Assembly: GCA_965220075.1 (NCBI GenBank)
Contig: OZ244806.1
Span: 62,001-126,000, forward strand
Reading direction: 5' to 3'
Length of the DNA: 64,000 bases
From: G965220075 sp965220075
GTDB taxonomy: Bacteria; Chloroflexota; UBA11872
Part shown: piece after piece, positions 8,756 to 17,270 of the stretch
Position numbering within the stretch: the first letter of the stretch is position 1
Layout of the letters: each line of letters starts with the position of its first letter
Notes under the pieces: model-generated
Database searches by the model: none
Told to the model about the DNA's origin: nothing
What the model saw: only the letters and a program-made list of their open reading frames with translations
Translations under genes and position numbers: made by a program

Positions 8756-9325
8756 CTATCCGCCGCGATCCACCGGAAGGCTGATGGGAGGTTCCGCGTG
8801 CTGCAGCAGCAGGCGGGCGCGCAATACGCTCGTGCGCGGCTCACCCTTGGATATATTGAGATAAGCGCGCAGGTCCTGTCTGGAGCGCTCGTGCTGTCCG
8901 AGGAGCCGCAGCACACGGGCACGTTCCAGCAAGAGGCCGCGATTGCGCGGGTCCAGATCGACCGCGCGATTCAGATCGCGTACCGACTGCTCAGGATGGG
9001 GCAGCGCCAGCGCCCGGGCGCGCCGGCGGTATCGGTCGGCGGTGGAGACGGGCAGGCCGGCGGTAAGCAAGCAGACGGACGCGACTACGGCGGCCAGCCC
9101 GACGGCGACCGGGGCGAAGGGAATCCGCTCGGCGCCCAGCACGAGTACGAGCAGAGCCGCCGCGGCGATCAACGCGGACATCCCTGCGAGGTATCTGAGA
9201 CGGGGTGATCTTCCGGGGAGCAGGTCTTTGTGGCAGTTGCTGCAGCGAGCCGCCACTCCATATTGTCGAGTTATACAGCGAGGGCAGACCAAGCGCCCTT
9301 GTACCCCCCTGCGCGCCGCACACAC
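8756..9325 (-). CDS. Zinc-ribbon membrane protein with TPR-like tail, function unknown
   Basis: About 189 residues if the GTG at 9325 is used; a TTG at 9292 would start it right at the zinc ribbon. Two CxxC pairs (CPRC, CSNC) form a treble-clef-like zinc ribbon near the N-terminus. Two hydrophobic helices follow at ~48-90, then a soluble segment (ARALALPHPEQSVRDLNRAV, then LDPRNRGLLLERARVLRLLG) that looks like one or two tetratricopeptide repeats. The architecture suggests a membrane-anchored scaffold; no enzymatic motif is present. It sits alone between nadE and argS. Real gene likely, role unknown. Confidence 0.6.
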   Translation of the reverse strand: MCAARRGVQGRLVCPRCITRQYGVAARCSNCHKDLLPGRSPRLRYLAGMSALIAAAALLVLVLGAERIPFAPVAVGLAAVVASVCLLTAGLPVSTADRYRRRARALALPHPEQSVRDLNRAVDLDPRNRGLLLERARVLRLLGQHERSRQDLRAYLNISKGEPRTSVLRARLLLQHAEPPISLPVDRGG

Positions 9326-9462
9326 CGCACGCGCGGTGACGCGGCGCGTCCGGGAACACTACACAATGATCGCCCGCCAGCGCAAATGTGGCGAGTCCCG
9401 CACACTTCAGTAACGGGCGAACGCTCAGAGTGACGGCGAACGGCTGGGTGTCTCGGGGCGAC

Positions 9463-9468
9463 TATAAT
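9463..9468 (+). promoter_or_regulatory. Consensus -10 element (TATAAT) upstream of argS
   Basis: A perfect TATAAT lies 78 bases before the argS ATG in a short AT-rich dip of otherwise GC-rich DNA. The region 17 bases upstream has no good -35 hexamer, so the promoter call rests on the -10 and position. Confidence 0.5.
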
Positions 9469-9546
9469 CGGGTCCACAGAGCCGTGCTGTCGGCGCGCAG
9501 CGGTCCGCGACGCACTGTCCGCGAGGCTTACAGGCGCCCACTCATA

Positions 9547-11196
9547 ATGATTCGCGACGAGCTATCGGCGTTGCTTTCGCAGGCGCTGGAGGCGGCCCAA
9601 GAGTCGGGCGGCCTGCCCAGCGTTCCCACCGGCGCGGTCGCGATAGAGCGGCGCGGCGACGAGTTGGCGGACTATTCGAGCGCAGAGGCCATGCGCCTAG
9701 CGCGCACGCTGAAGATGCCGCCGCGGGCGGTCGCGGAAGCGATCGTCGCGCGCGCCGCCGCGGCCGACAGCGTGGCCAGCGTGGAGGTGGCCGGGCCCGG
9801 CTTCATCAATATCCGGCTGGATGACGCCTGGGTCTTGCGCCAAATCGAAGCGGTGATAGCCGCGGGCCGGTCCTACGGAACTTCCACCGACGGAGCGGCG
9901 CAGCGCGTGCAGGTGGAGTTCGTGAGCGCCAATCCCACCGGGCCGCTAACCGTCGGCGCGGGACGCGGTGGAGTGGTGGGGGACGCCCTGGCGCACATCC
10001 TCGCGGCCACCGGGCACGACGTCACGCGCGAGTACTACGTCAACGACGCGGGCCGGCAGATAGAGCTGCTCGGCCAGAGCGTGTATCACTACTACGCCAA
10101 TACCTTCGACGTAGAAGCGCCATTCCCGCCGGAAGGCTACCGCGGCGACTACGTGGCGGAGTGGGGGGCGGCGATAGCGCGTGAGGACGGTGGGCGCTGG
10201 CTGGCGGGGACGGCGCCCGTGGACCCAGGCGCTTTCGAGTCGCGCGCCGTGAACCTGGGAATGACTTCGATCCGGCGCGACATGGACGATCTGGGCATCA
10301 GGTTCGATGTCTGGTTCTCCGAGAGCGAGATGCGCGCGCGCGGCGAGGTGACCGCGGCTATCGAGCTGCTGGCGTCGCGGGGATTCGTGATCCAACGCGA
10401 CGGGGCTACCTGGTTTGCCGGCGGCGAAGGGATGGCGGACCGCGAGAACGTGCTGATTCGTTCGCGCGGCGACCCTACCTATCTCGCCACCGACATCGCC
10501 TACCACCGGGACAAATTCGAGACGCGCGGCTACGAGCGTGTGATCGACATTTGGGGCGCGGACCACCACGGGCACGTGCCGCGCGTAAGGGCGGCCATGG
10601 CGGCCGTGGGCGTGGACGTATCGCGGCTCGAGATCATGATCAACCAGATGGTCGGCATCCGGGCGAGCGGTACGCGCTCACGGCAGGGCAAGCGGACCGG
10701 CCGCTTCGTGACGCTGCGCGAGGTGCTGGACGAGGTAGGGCCGGCCGCAACGCGCTTTTTCTTTCTATTCAAGGCGCTCGACAGCCAAATGGAGTTCGAT
10801 CTGGAGCTGGCCAAGCGCGAGGACGCGGAGAACCCGATCTACTACATCCAAATGGCGCACGCGCGGTGTGCGGGCATTCAGCGAACCGCGGCCGAATCGT
10901 CCGTGTCGGCGTCACCGGACTACGCGCGGCTGGGACCGGACGAGGCGGCGCTGGCTCGCCTCATGCTGGCGTATCCCGAGCTGGTGGCGGACGCGGCGGC
11001 GCAGCGCGAGCCGCACCGCCTGGCGCATTTCAGTCTGGAGTTCGCGCGCGCGTTTCACGCCTACTACAACAAGCACCGGGTCGTGACCGACGACGCAGTG
11101 CTCAGCGCCACGCGCCTGCGTCTCGTGGCGGCGGTACGCCAGGTGCTGGCCAACTGTCTGGGGCTGCTGGGGATCGAGGCGCCCGCACGCATGTAG
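9547..11196 (+). CDS. argS: Arginyl-tRNA synthetase with altered class I signature motifs
   Basis: A 549-residue class I synthetase that charges tRNA-Arg. Clear family blocks are VEFVSANPTGPL, EYYVNDAGRQIELLGQSVY, an IWGADHHGHVPR core, and the C-terminal anticodon-binding DALR domain. Oddities: the HIGH-type motif that usually reads HVGH or HVGN is TVGA (in PLTVGAGRGG), and the KMSKS-type loop usually like RMSKRTG is RQGKRTG, keeping only the second lysine. The frame is intact and full length, so this is probably divergence rather than decay. The ATG at 9547 gives the normal N-terminus; the open frame extends 53 codons further upstream without homology-like sequence. Confidence 0.92.
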   Translation: MIRDELSALLSQALEAAQESGGLPSVPTGAVAIERRGDELADYSSAEAMRLARTLKMPPRAVAEAIVARAAAADSVASVEVAGPGFINIRLDDAWVLRQIEAVIAAGRSYGTSTDGAAQRVQVEFVSANPTGPLTVGAGRGGVVGDALAHILAATGHDVTREYYVNDAGRQIELLGQSVYHYYANTFDVEAPFPPEGYRGDYVAEWGAAIAREDGGRWLAGTAPVDPGAFESRAVNLGMTSIRRDMDDLGIRFDVWFSESEMRARGEVTAAIELLASRGFVIQRDGATWFAGGEGMADRENVLIRSRGDPTYLATDIAYHRDKFETRGYERVIDIWGADHHGHVPRVRAAMAAVGVDVSRLEIMINQMVGIRASGTRSRQGKRTGRFVTLREVLDEVGPAATRFFFLFKALDSQMEFDLELAKREDAENPIYYIQMAHARCAGIQRTAAESSVSASPDYARLGPDEAALARLMLAYPELVADAAAQREPHRLAHFSLEFARAFHAYYNKHRVVTDDAVLSATRLRLVAAVRQVLANCLGLLGIEAPARM

Positions 11197-11264
11197 ACGA
11201 AAGGCGGCCAAGGCTTTTACACCAGGCACCGGGCCCAGGCGCGGCAGGGCTGTAGAGCGCTTGG

Positions 11265-12680
11265 CTAAGTCTCGGGCCAGCGAGGCGCGGGCGCGTGCCC
11301 GGATTGCTCGTACGCGTGAGCTACGCGAATGGCCGTGCGCTCACGATACTTGGCCGCGACGATCTGCATTCCGACCGGCAGGCCCGCGGAACTCCAGCCA
11401 CAAGGCAAGCACACGGTGGGCTGGTGGGTGGCGTTGAAGGGCCGGGTCAGATCCGCCATCCAATCGTAGTCCGTGAGCGCCTCGTCGATGCGCGGCGGCA
11501 GCCGGCGCAGAGCGGGCGCGACCAAGACGTCGATAGCGCCGGTAGCGCGCCGGTAGTCGGCCAAGGCGTCGTCGCGCAGGGCGCGATAGCGTCCCAACGC
11601 CACGCGGAGAGACTCGCCGCGACGCAGACTCTTCGCAACACCCGCGCGCATGCGCTGCTGCAGGGTTGTGTTGACGCGGCTCAAATCTCCGCCGGTGGCC
11701 TCGGAGATGACGATGTAGCCCTCAAGCACTGCAACGCCGAACAGCGCGGTCACGAGCTCCTCCACGGCGGGAATGTCCAGCACGACCAGCTCGGCGCCGA
11801 GCATCGCCAACGAGTCGATGGCCGCGCGCACGATGGTGTTGATCTCCGGGTCGTTGCCCTGGAAGAAGTAATTGGACGGCACGCCCACGCGCAGTCCCTC
11901 CAGCCCGGCGTCGATCTCACCGGTGAGGTGCTCCCTGCGACTCGACTCGCGGAGGCGCTCCTCGGCGGCCGGATCAAGCAGCGCCGCCAGCATGAGCGCC
12001 GCGTCCAAAGTGGTGCGCGCCATCGGTCCCGGCGTATCGAAAGAGGGACTGAGCAAACGCACTCCGTTGAGACTCACGCGACCGTAGGTAGGTTTGATGC
12101 CCACGATCCCGCAGGCGGCCGCGGGCATGCGGATCGAGCCTCCCGTGTCGCTTCCCAAGGCCGCGTAGACCATGCCGGTGGCGACCGCCACGCCCGATCC
12201 GCCGCTCGATCCGCCGCTGACCAGATCGCGGTCCCACGGATTGCGAGACGGCCCGTACGCGGAGGTGGCGCCGGTGGGGTGAAAGGCGAACTCGTCGCAA
12301 TTCAGCTTGGTGGTGATTACGGCGCCCGCTTGCTTGAGCTGGCGCACCAGGTCGGCGTCGCTCTCAGCCGCAATCTCGGCATTGACGCGCGAGCCGGCCG
12401 TGGTCGGCACGCCCGAATAGTCCGCGAGGTCTTTGATTCCAATCGGCACGCCGTGCAAAGGCCCGCGGTAGCTATCGGCCATGATCTCTCGCTCGGCGCG
12501 GCGCGCGTCTTCGAGGGCCTGCTCGGCGAGAACGAGGATGGCCGCGTTGAGGCCCGGGTTGAGCTGTTCGGTGCGGTCGAGCGCGGCGCGCGTGACCTCT
12601 ACGGGGCTGACGGCCCCGTTCCGGATTTCCTCGGCGAGTTGCGCCAGGCTGAGCCGGCAGAGCTCAGGCGCCGGCGGCAT
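11265..12680 (-). CDS. Amidase-signature enzyme (GatA-like amidase)
   Basis: A 471-residue amidase-signature hydrolase. The Ser-cisSer-Lys triad is visible: the lysine in VPIGIKDLADY, the cis-serine in SGGSSGGSGVAVA, and the nucleophile in SDTGGSIRMPA. It may hydrolyse a small amide, or act as GatA of the Glu-tRNA(Gln) amidotransferase. No gatB or gatC is beside it and the tail reads like a stand-alone amidase, so I favour the general amidase. It converges on argS and lies downstream of the nitroreductase gene on the same strand. Confidence 0.85.
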   Translation of the reverse strand: MPPAPELCRLSLAQLAEEIRNGAVSPVEVTRAALDRTEQLNPGLNAAILVLAEQALEDARRAEREIMADSYRGPLHGVPIGIKDLADYSGVPTTAGSRVNAEIAAESDADLVRQLKQAGAVITTKLNCDEFAFHPTGATSAYGPSRNPWDRDLVSGGSSGGSGVAVATGMVYAALGSDTGGSIRMPAAACGIVGIKPTYGRVSLNGVRLLSPSFDTPGPMARTTLDAALMLAALLDPAAEERLRESSRREHLTGEIDAGLEGLRVGVPSNYFFQGNDPEINTIVRAAIDSLAMLGAELVVLDIPAVEELVTALFGVAVLEGYIVISEATGGDLSRVNTTLQQRMRAGVAKSLRRGESLRVALGRYRALRDDALADYRRATGAIDVLVAPALRRLPPRIDEALTDYDWMADLTRPFNATHQPTVCLPCGWSSAGLPVGMQIVAAKYRERTAIRVAHAYEQSGHAPAPRWPET

Positions 12681-12762
12681 CGACTGGTCTAGCCGGCTGG
12701 CGGCGCCCGGCCGGCGCTATCGAGAATCCAGCGGCGCGCGGGTTCCGGATGTTGATCCCTGC

Positions 12763-13338
12763 TTACTTGGTCTCCCACCCATGCCACGTGACCGGCGGCG
12801 CCTTGCGCGTGCGCTGGTCGGGGCCGAGGTGGGGAGCCGGATAGCCGAGGTAAACGTAGGCCACGATGCGATCCTGCGGCCGCAGTTTGAGATATTCCTT
12901 GCAGGCCGGGTACTCGGTCATGGCGCCTGTGCGCCATTTGGTCGCCAGCCCTTCCGCATGCGCCGCCAGCATGAGGTTCTGCGTAGCACAGCAGCACGAC
13001 GCATAGTCCTCGAGCGCGGTAACCGGGTCGGCGTCGACGACCTGGCTGACCACGATGACCACGGGGGCGCGTTCCAGACGCGTGCGGCAACCCTTGATCT
13101 CACCACGAACGGCGGGGTCGCTCGGGTCTGCGTCGCGCTCTATGGCGCGCGCAACCGCTTCGCCCATGGCGCGCCGTGCGGCGCCGGTGAGCACATCGAA
13201 GCGCCACGGCTCGGTGAGGTGGTGATTGGGCGCCCAGACGGCGGCCTCCAGGAGGCGCTCGATAACGGCGCCGCCGGGAACCTCGTCGCGCAGCATGTTC
13301 ACGCTGCGACGACCGCGCAAGGCGCTAGCTACGTCCAC
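12763..13338 (-). CDS. Nitroreductase-family FMN oxidoreductase
   Basis: 191 residues. The N-terminal RRSVNMLRDEVP (FMN phosphate-binding arginines), the AAVWAPNHHLTEPWRFDVLTG segment and the C-terminal LGYPA strand are typical of the nitroreductase fold, which uses FMN and NAD(P)H to reduce nitro compounds, quinones or other acceptors. A YASCCCATQNLMLAA stretch with three adjacent cysteines lies in the dimer helix. It is divergent from the phosphofructokinase gene. Physiological substrate unknown. Confidence 0.82.
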   Translation of the reverse strand: MDVASALRGRRSVNMLRDEVPGGAVIERLLEAAVWAPNHHLTEPWRFDVLTGAARRAMGEAVARAIERDADPSDPAVRGEIKGCRTRLERAPVVIVVSQVVDADPVTALEDYASCCCATQNLMLAAHAEGLATKWRTGAMTEYPACKEYLKLRPQDRIVAYVYLGYPAPHLGPDQRTRKAPPVTWHGWETK

Positions 13339-13507
13339 GATGCGAGCATCCGCTCCGGCCGCAAGTTCGCGCGCCCATGGTATCCGGCCGCACCGCGAAC
13401 TAGCGAACAGGGGGCAGCCTGTCTGAAACGCCCCATACCAAGGAGTGCAGCGCCGCTGACTATGCTAGACATCGCGGGTGCGGATGGGAAAGACCGCGAG
13501 GCGGCCG

Positions 13508-14539
13508 ATGCGCATAGGAGTGCTGACGGGCGGCGGGGACTGTCCGGGGCTCAACGCTGCCATCCGCGCAGTAGTACGCAAGGCCACGGTGCTGGGGTGG
13601 GGAGTGGTTGGATTTCGCGACGGGTGGGCCGGCGTTCTCGATCGCAACGTTACACCGCTCACGGTGGAAAATACGGACGACCGCCTCCCGCTGGGAGGGA
13701 CCCTGCTCGGCTCGTCGCGCACGAACCCGACGCGCGAGCCGGCGGAGTACGCGCGGGTTTGCGCGGTGTTCGATGAGCTGCGACTCGGCGGCTTGGTGGC
13801 TATTGGAGGCGACGACACGTTGTCGGTCGCCGGCACGCTAGCCGGTGACGGTCATCCTGTTATTGGGGTCCCCAAGACCATTGACAACGATGTACCCGAC
13901 ACGGACGGCTGCATAGGCTTTGACACGGCGGCCGCCACGGTTGCGGATTCAATCGGGCGTTTGCGCACGACCACGACATCGCATCGCCGGGTCACGGTAG
14001 TCGAGACCATGGGCAGGTCGGCCGGCTGGTTGGCGGCGGTCGGCGGTCTGGCGGGCGGCGCGGACTACATCAGCGTCCCCGAGCGGCGCACCAGGCTGGA
14101 CGCCATCGTACGGCACGTTGTGGAGCGCCGTTATCGCGGACGTGACTTTGGGATCATCGTCGTGGCCGAAGGCGCGCAGATCAAGGATCTGGACGTCAAG
14201 CAGGCAGAGCTCGAGACTCACGATCAGTTCGGGCACGAGGTTCTGGCGTCGCGGAGTCTGGGCCAAGCCCTGGCCAGCGCCCTGGAGGAGGCGACCGGCA
14301 TTGAGACCCGCATCAGCGTGCTGGGCCATCTTCAGCGCGGCGGTTCGCCCACGCCGTTCGACCGCGTGCTGGCCACACGGTTCGGCGTCGCCGCGATCGA
14401 CTACATGGCGTCGGGCAATTTCGGCGCCATGACTGCGTCGCATGCGGGAACTATCGAACCCGTCAGACTGACCGAGATCGCGGGTCGGACGCGCCTACTC
14501 GACGCCTCATATTTCGATCTGCTCACGCTTTTTGCCTGA
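13508..14539 (+). CDS. pfp: 6-phosphofructokinase with residues of the PPi-dependent type
   Basis: A 343-residue family A phosphofructokinase that phosphorylates fructose 6-phosphate. The N-terminal loop is GVLTGGGDCPGLNAAIR. Two positions that separate phosphoryl donors read GGDDT (Asp where ATP enzymes have Gly) and PKTIDND (Lys where ATP enzymes have Gly), the pair associated with pyrophosphate use. GRSAGWLA, the glutamate of VVVAEGAQI and LGHLQRGGSPTPFDR are conserved. The ATG at 13508 has GAGG six bases upstream; an earlier in-frame ATG at 13478 would add ten residues. A PPi enzyme would work reversibly in glycolysis. Confidence 0.88.
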   Translation: MRIGVLTGGGDCPGLNAAIRAVVRKATVLGWGVVGFRDGWAGVLDRNVTPLTVENTDDRLPLGGTLLGSSRTNPTREPAEYARVCAVFDELRLGGLVAIGGDDTLSVAGTLAGDGHPVIGVPKTIDNDVPDTDGCIGFDTAAATVADSIGRLRTTTTSHRRVTVVETMGRSAGWLAAVGGLAGGADYISVPERRTRLDAIVRHVVERRYRGRDFGIIVVAEGAQIKDLDVKQAELETHDQFGHEVLASRSLGQALASALEEATGIETRISVLGHLQRGGSPTPFDRVLATRFGVAAIDYMASGNFGAMTASHAGTIEPVRLTEIAGRTRLLDASYFDLLTLFA

Positions 14540-14976
14540 CCGGCATATCGCGGCTGGGCGGCGCGCAACGGATCCGCCTGACGTCGCAGAAGCGTACCGG
14601 CGACCGCCCGGAATCGATGGTGCGTCACTTGGCTCAACAGGGTGGGTGTCACCCCGCCACGACAGAGGGCGTCGTGCGGCTATCCGCGCCGCAGGCGCCG
14701 AATGACCCACTGCGCCGGCGGCAGTATGCGAGAATCACAAACAGGCTATCGTGGAGACAGTGCGCATCGACTGACGAGCACTGCGCCGCGGCTCACGCGG
14801 CGGCCCGCACGCTTTAGGGGCCACTACGGCAAGGCTCAGCGTGAGAGGCGGAACGCAATCCCTCTCGATCCTTTCGTTGGGAGGGGCCGCACCTAACCCG
14901 TGCATCCAGGCACCGGAGCGAGCTAAGGCGCGGATCGGGGCTCGGCAGGCAGACGCGGCGCTGTAGCGTATCGGCA
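14540..14976. other. 437-base gene-free region with two adjacent hairpins
   Basis: No convincing reading frame. Two stem-loops sit side by side: 14758-14783 (arms CAGTGC/GCACTG) and 14784-14802 (perfect 7-base arms CGCCGCG/CGCGGCG with a 5-base loop). There is no T-run after the second. A purine-rich stretch with a GAGAG..CTCTC pairing follows near 14841-14865. The region could hold the end of the pfp transcript, the nadA leader, or a structured RNA; I could not match it to a known RNA family. Confidence 0.3.
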
Positions 14977-16041
14977 ATGCTGGCGACGCCCACTTACGAT
15001 TCGACCTATCGCGACCTGCGGGAGAAGCTCGCGGGAATCGTTCCCGACATCGAGCTGGCTTACAAAGCCGAGCTGGCGCATCACATCAACCGGCTGAAAG
15101 CTGAGCGCGGCGCGGTGATTCTGGGTCACAACTACATGGAGCCCGCGCTCTATCACTCGGTGTGCGACATCCGGGGAGACTCGCTGGAGCTGAGCCGGGC
15201 GGCGGCCGCCACCACGTCCGACCCGATCGTGTTCTGCGGCGTGCGCTTCATGGCCGAGACGGCCAAGATTCTGAATCCCGAGCGCACCGTGCTCTTGCCC
15301 GCCGAGCGCGCCGGGTGCTCGCTGGCGGCCTCCATCACAGCCGCGGACGTACGCGAGCTGCGCGCACGCTACCCCGGCGTGCCGGTGGTGACGTACGTCA
15401 ATACCTACGCCGACGTAAAGGCCGAGTCGGACGTCTGCTGCACCTCCAGCAACGCGGCGCGGGTGGTCGAGTCGCTCGACACCGATCAGGTCATCTTCCT
15501 GCCCGACGAGTACCTGGCGATGAACGTAGCGCGTGATACCGGCAAGCGAATCGTGTTTCCGAGCACCAAGCCGGTCTCGCAGCAAAAGCGCTCGCAGGGC
15601 GAATCGGAGGGATTGAGCTATGACATCGTGGGCTGGCGCGGTCGCTGCGAAGTACACGAGAAGTTCACGCCGGAGGATGTTGCGGAGGTCCGCGCGCAGT
15701 TTCCCGACGTTGTAGTGCTAGCCCACCCGGAATGCAGCCCGGAGGTGGTGGAAGCCTCCGATTTCTCGGGCTCCACCGCGGCAATGATCCGCTACGTGAC
15801 GGAGGTGGACGCGCCGCGCTATCTGCTGCTGACCGAGTGCAGCATGGGCGACAACATCGCCGCAGAGGCGCGCGACAAGGAAATGCTGCGGCTCTGCTCG
15901 GTGCGTTGTCCGCACATGAACGAGATCACGCTGGAGCAGGTGCTGGCCGCGCTGCGCGAGAACCGCTACGCCATCGAGGTTCCGGCAGCGATTCGCCGGC
16001 GGGCGCGGCGCGCCATCGAGCGGATGTTGGAGATCCACTAA
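14977..16041 (+). CDS. nadA: Quinolinate synthase (4Fe-4S)
   Basis: A 354-residue enzyme that condenses iminoaspartate with dihydroxyacetone phosphate to quinolinate in de novo NAD synthesis. ILGHNYMEPALYHS is the substrate-binding start of the first domain. Conserved cysteines suited to bind the [4Fe-4S] cluster lie in VFCGVRFMAE, LAHPECSPEV and RCPHMNEI, and FPSTKPVSQQKR and EKFTPEDV are conserved linkers. nadB and nadC are not adjacent. With the split NAD synthetase earlier in the window, it indicates de novo NAD synthesis. Confidence 0.95.
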   Translation: MLATPTYDSTYRDLREKLAGIVPDIELAYKAELAHHINRLKAERGAVILGHNYMEPALYHSVCDIRGDSLELSRAAAATTSDPIVFCGVRFMAETAKILNPERTVLLPAERAGCSLAASITAADVRELRARYPGVPVVTYVNTYADVKAESDVCCTSSNAARVVESLDTDQVIFLPDEYLAMNVARDTGKRIVFPSTKPVSQQKRSQGESEGLSYDIVGWRGRCEVHEKFTPEDVAEVRAQFPDVVVLAHPECSPEVVEASDFSGSTAAMIRYVTEVDAPRYLLLTECSMGDNIAAEARDKEMLRLCSVRCPHMNEITLEQVLAALRENRYAIEVPAAIRRRARRAIERMLEIH

Positions 16042-16104
16042 GAGCGCCAAGCGTCCCGCCGCGCAAAGCTTCAGTTGAACCGCGGGGCCGGTTGAGCCGC
16101 GTTG

Positions 16105-17100
16105 CTAGCCGGCCAGGTACTCGCGCAGGGGAAGAGCGGCGCGCGAGCGCTGCAGCTTGCGCAGCGCCTCGACTTGCAGCTGACGGATACGCTCGCGGGT
16201 AAGTCCAAAGTGCGCGCCAATCTGGTCCAGAGTCAAGGGCTCGCGGCCGTCGAGACCAAAGCGCAATTCGAGGATCTCCCGTTGCCGATCGGGTAGCGTC
16301 TCAAGCACCGCGGCAATATCGTCTTGCAGACCCTGGCACAAGACGCGGCCGTCGGGACGCACCGGATTGGCGTCCTCGACGAAGTCGGAGAGCGTCTCCT
16401 CGCCGTCCTCGCCGACGGGCTGCTCAAGCGACACGGGCGTACGGCTGGCGCGCACGATCTCGGTCAGGCGCGCGGACGCGATGCCCACGGCCCTGCCCAA
16501 CTCCTCCGGGGTGGGCTCACGCTCCAGCCGCGCGGCAAGCTCCGGCGCGGTCTTGCGGATCTTGCGCAAGGACTCCACCACGTGCACCGGCAGCCGTACC
16601 GTCCGCGAGTCGTTGGAAAGCGCGCGGGTGATGGCCTGACGAATCCACCAGGTGGCGTAGGTGCTGAACTTGTAGCCGCGGCGCCAATCGAATCGCTCGA
16701 CCGCCTGCATGAGCCCCAGATTGCCCTCCTGGATCATGTCCAGCAGGGACAGGCCGCCGGCCGCATAGCGCTTGGCCACGTTGACCACCAGGCGCAGGTT
16801 GGCGTCAACCAGGTGAGTGCGGGCCGACTCCTCGCCGGCCTCAACACGCTTGGCGAGCGCAACTTCCTCGGAGGCCGTGAGCAGAGGCACGCGATTGATC
16901 TCATTGAGGTAGAGGCGCAGGGCATCGTCAACGGCGCTCTGGCGCGGCGAGGCCGCCGGCTTGCCGCGCCCCTGGCCGCCCGCGCCTCCTCTATCCGCCC
17001 CGTCGTCGGGCGCCGCCGCGCGGTGATCGAGCGCCGCGAGCTGGTCTTCCCAACTCGCCAGGGGGTTCAGGGACTCCACGGCCGCCGATGTGTCTGACAC
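16105..17100 (-). CDS. RNA polymerase sigma-70 factor, primary/SigA type
   Basis: 331 residues. After a short disordered GGAGGQGRG-type N-terminus come region 1.2 (DALRLYLNEINRVPLLTASE), region 2 (LVDANLRLVVNVAKRYAAGG, then DMIQEGNLGLMQAVERFDW, then KFSTYATWWIRQAI), region 3 (VHVVESLRK, EREPTPEELG) and region 4 (PDRQREILELRFGL, LTRERIRQLQVEALRKL). It directs core polymerase to housekeeping-type promoters. It is short for a primary sigma, lacking region 1.1, so it could be the main SigA or a group 2 paralogue. Divergent from the SufR-like gene. Confidence 0.92.
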   Translation of the reverse strand: MSDTSAAVESLNPLASWEDQLAALDHRAAAPDDGADRGGAGGQGRGKPAASPRQSAVDDALRLYLNEINRVPLLTASEEVALAKRVEAGEESARTHLVDANLRLVVNVAKRYAAGGLSLLDMIQEGNLGLMQAVERFDWRRGYKFSTYATWWIRQAITRALSNDSRTVRLPVHVVESLRKIRKTAPELAARLEREPTPEELGRAVGIASARLTEIVRASRTPVSLEQPVGEDGEETLSDFVEDANPVRPDGRVLCQGLQDDIAAVLETLPDRQREILELRFGLDGREPLTLDQIGAHFGLTRERIRQLQVEALRKLQRSRAALPLREYLAG

Positions 17101-17270
17101 CTCGCACCCACCTCCATGAGCCGTTCAGCGCCGGTCGAGACGCTCCGACCGAACATCACCCGGCTCGTGACTATTCTACACTTTTTACAGAAATATCTAG
17201 AAAAACCTTCAGGGTCCATGCCGGTGGAGCGGCAAAGCGGGCTTGGTGCCGACCCAAACGGAGTGATAGG
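17101..17270. promoter_or_regulatory. AT-rich divergent promoter region between the sigma factor and the SufR-like gene
   Basis: The stretch 17165-17215 is strikingly AT-rich for this genome. On the minus strand it contains TAGAAT, a plausible -10 for the sigma gene; on the plus strand TATTCT lies nearby. An AGAAATATCTAGAAA segment with partial symmetry could be an operator, for example for the adjacent Fe-S regulator, but this is a guess. Confidence 0.35.

Noticed and set aside
11295..12692. Long plus-strand frame opposite the amidase gene (465 codons)
   Set aside because: It is the mirror of a real amidase with intact catalytic motifs; its translation is rich in Arg/Gly/His with no recognisable fold.
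12481..13776. Long plus-strand frame across the amidase, nitroreductase and pfp starts
   Set aside because: It overlaps three recognised genes in other frames and has no domain-like sequence; GC-rich shadow.
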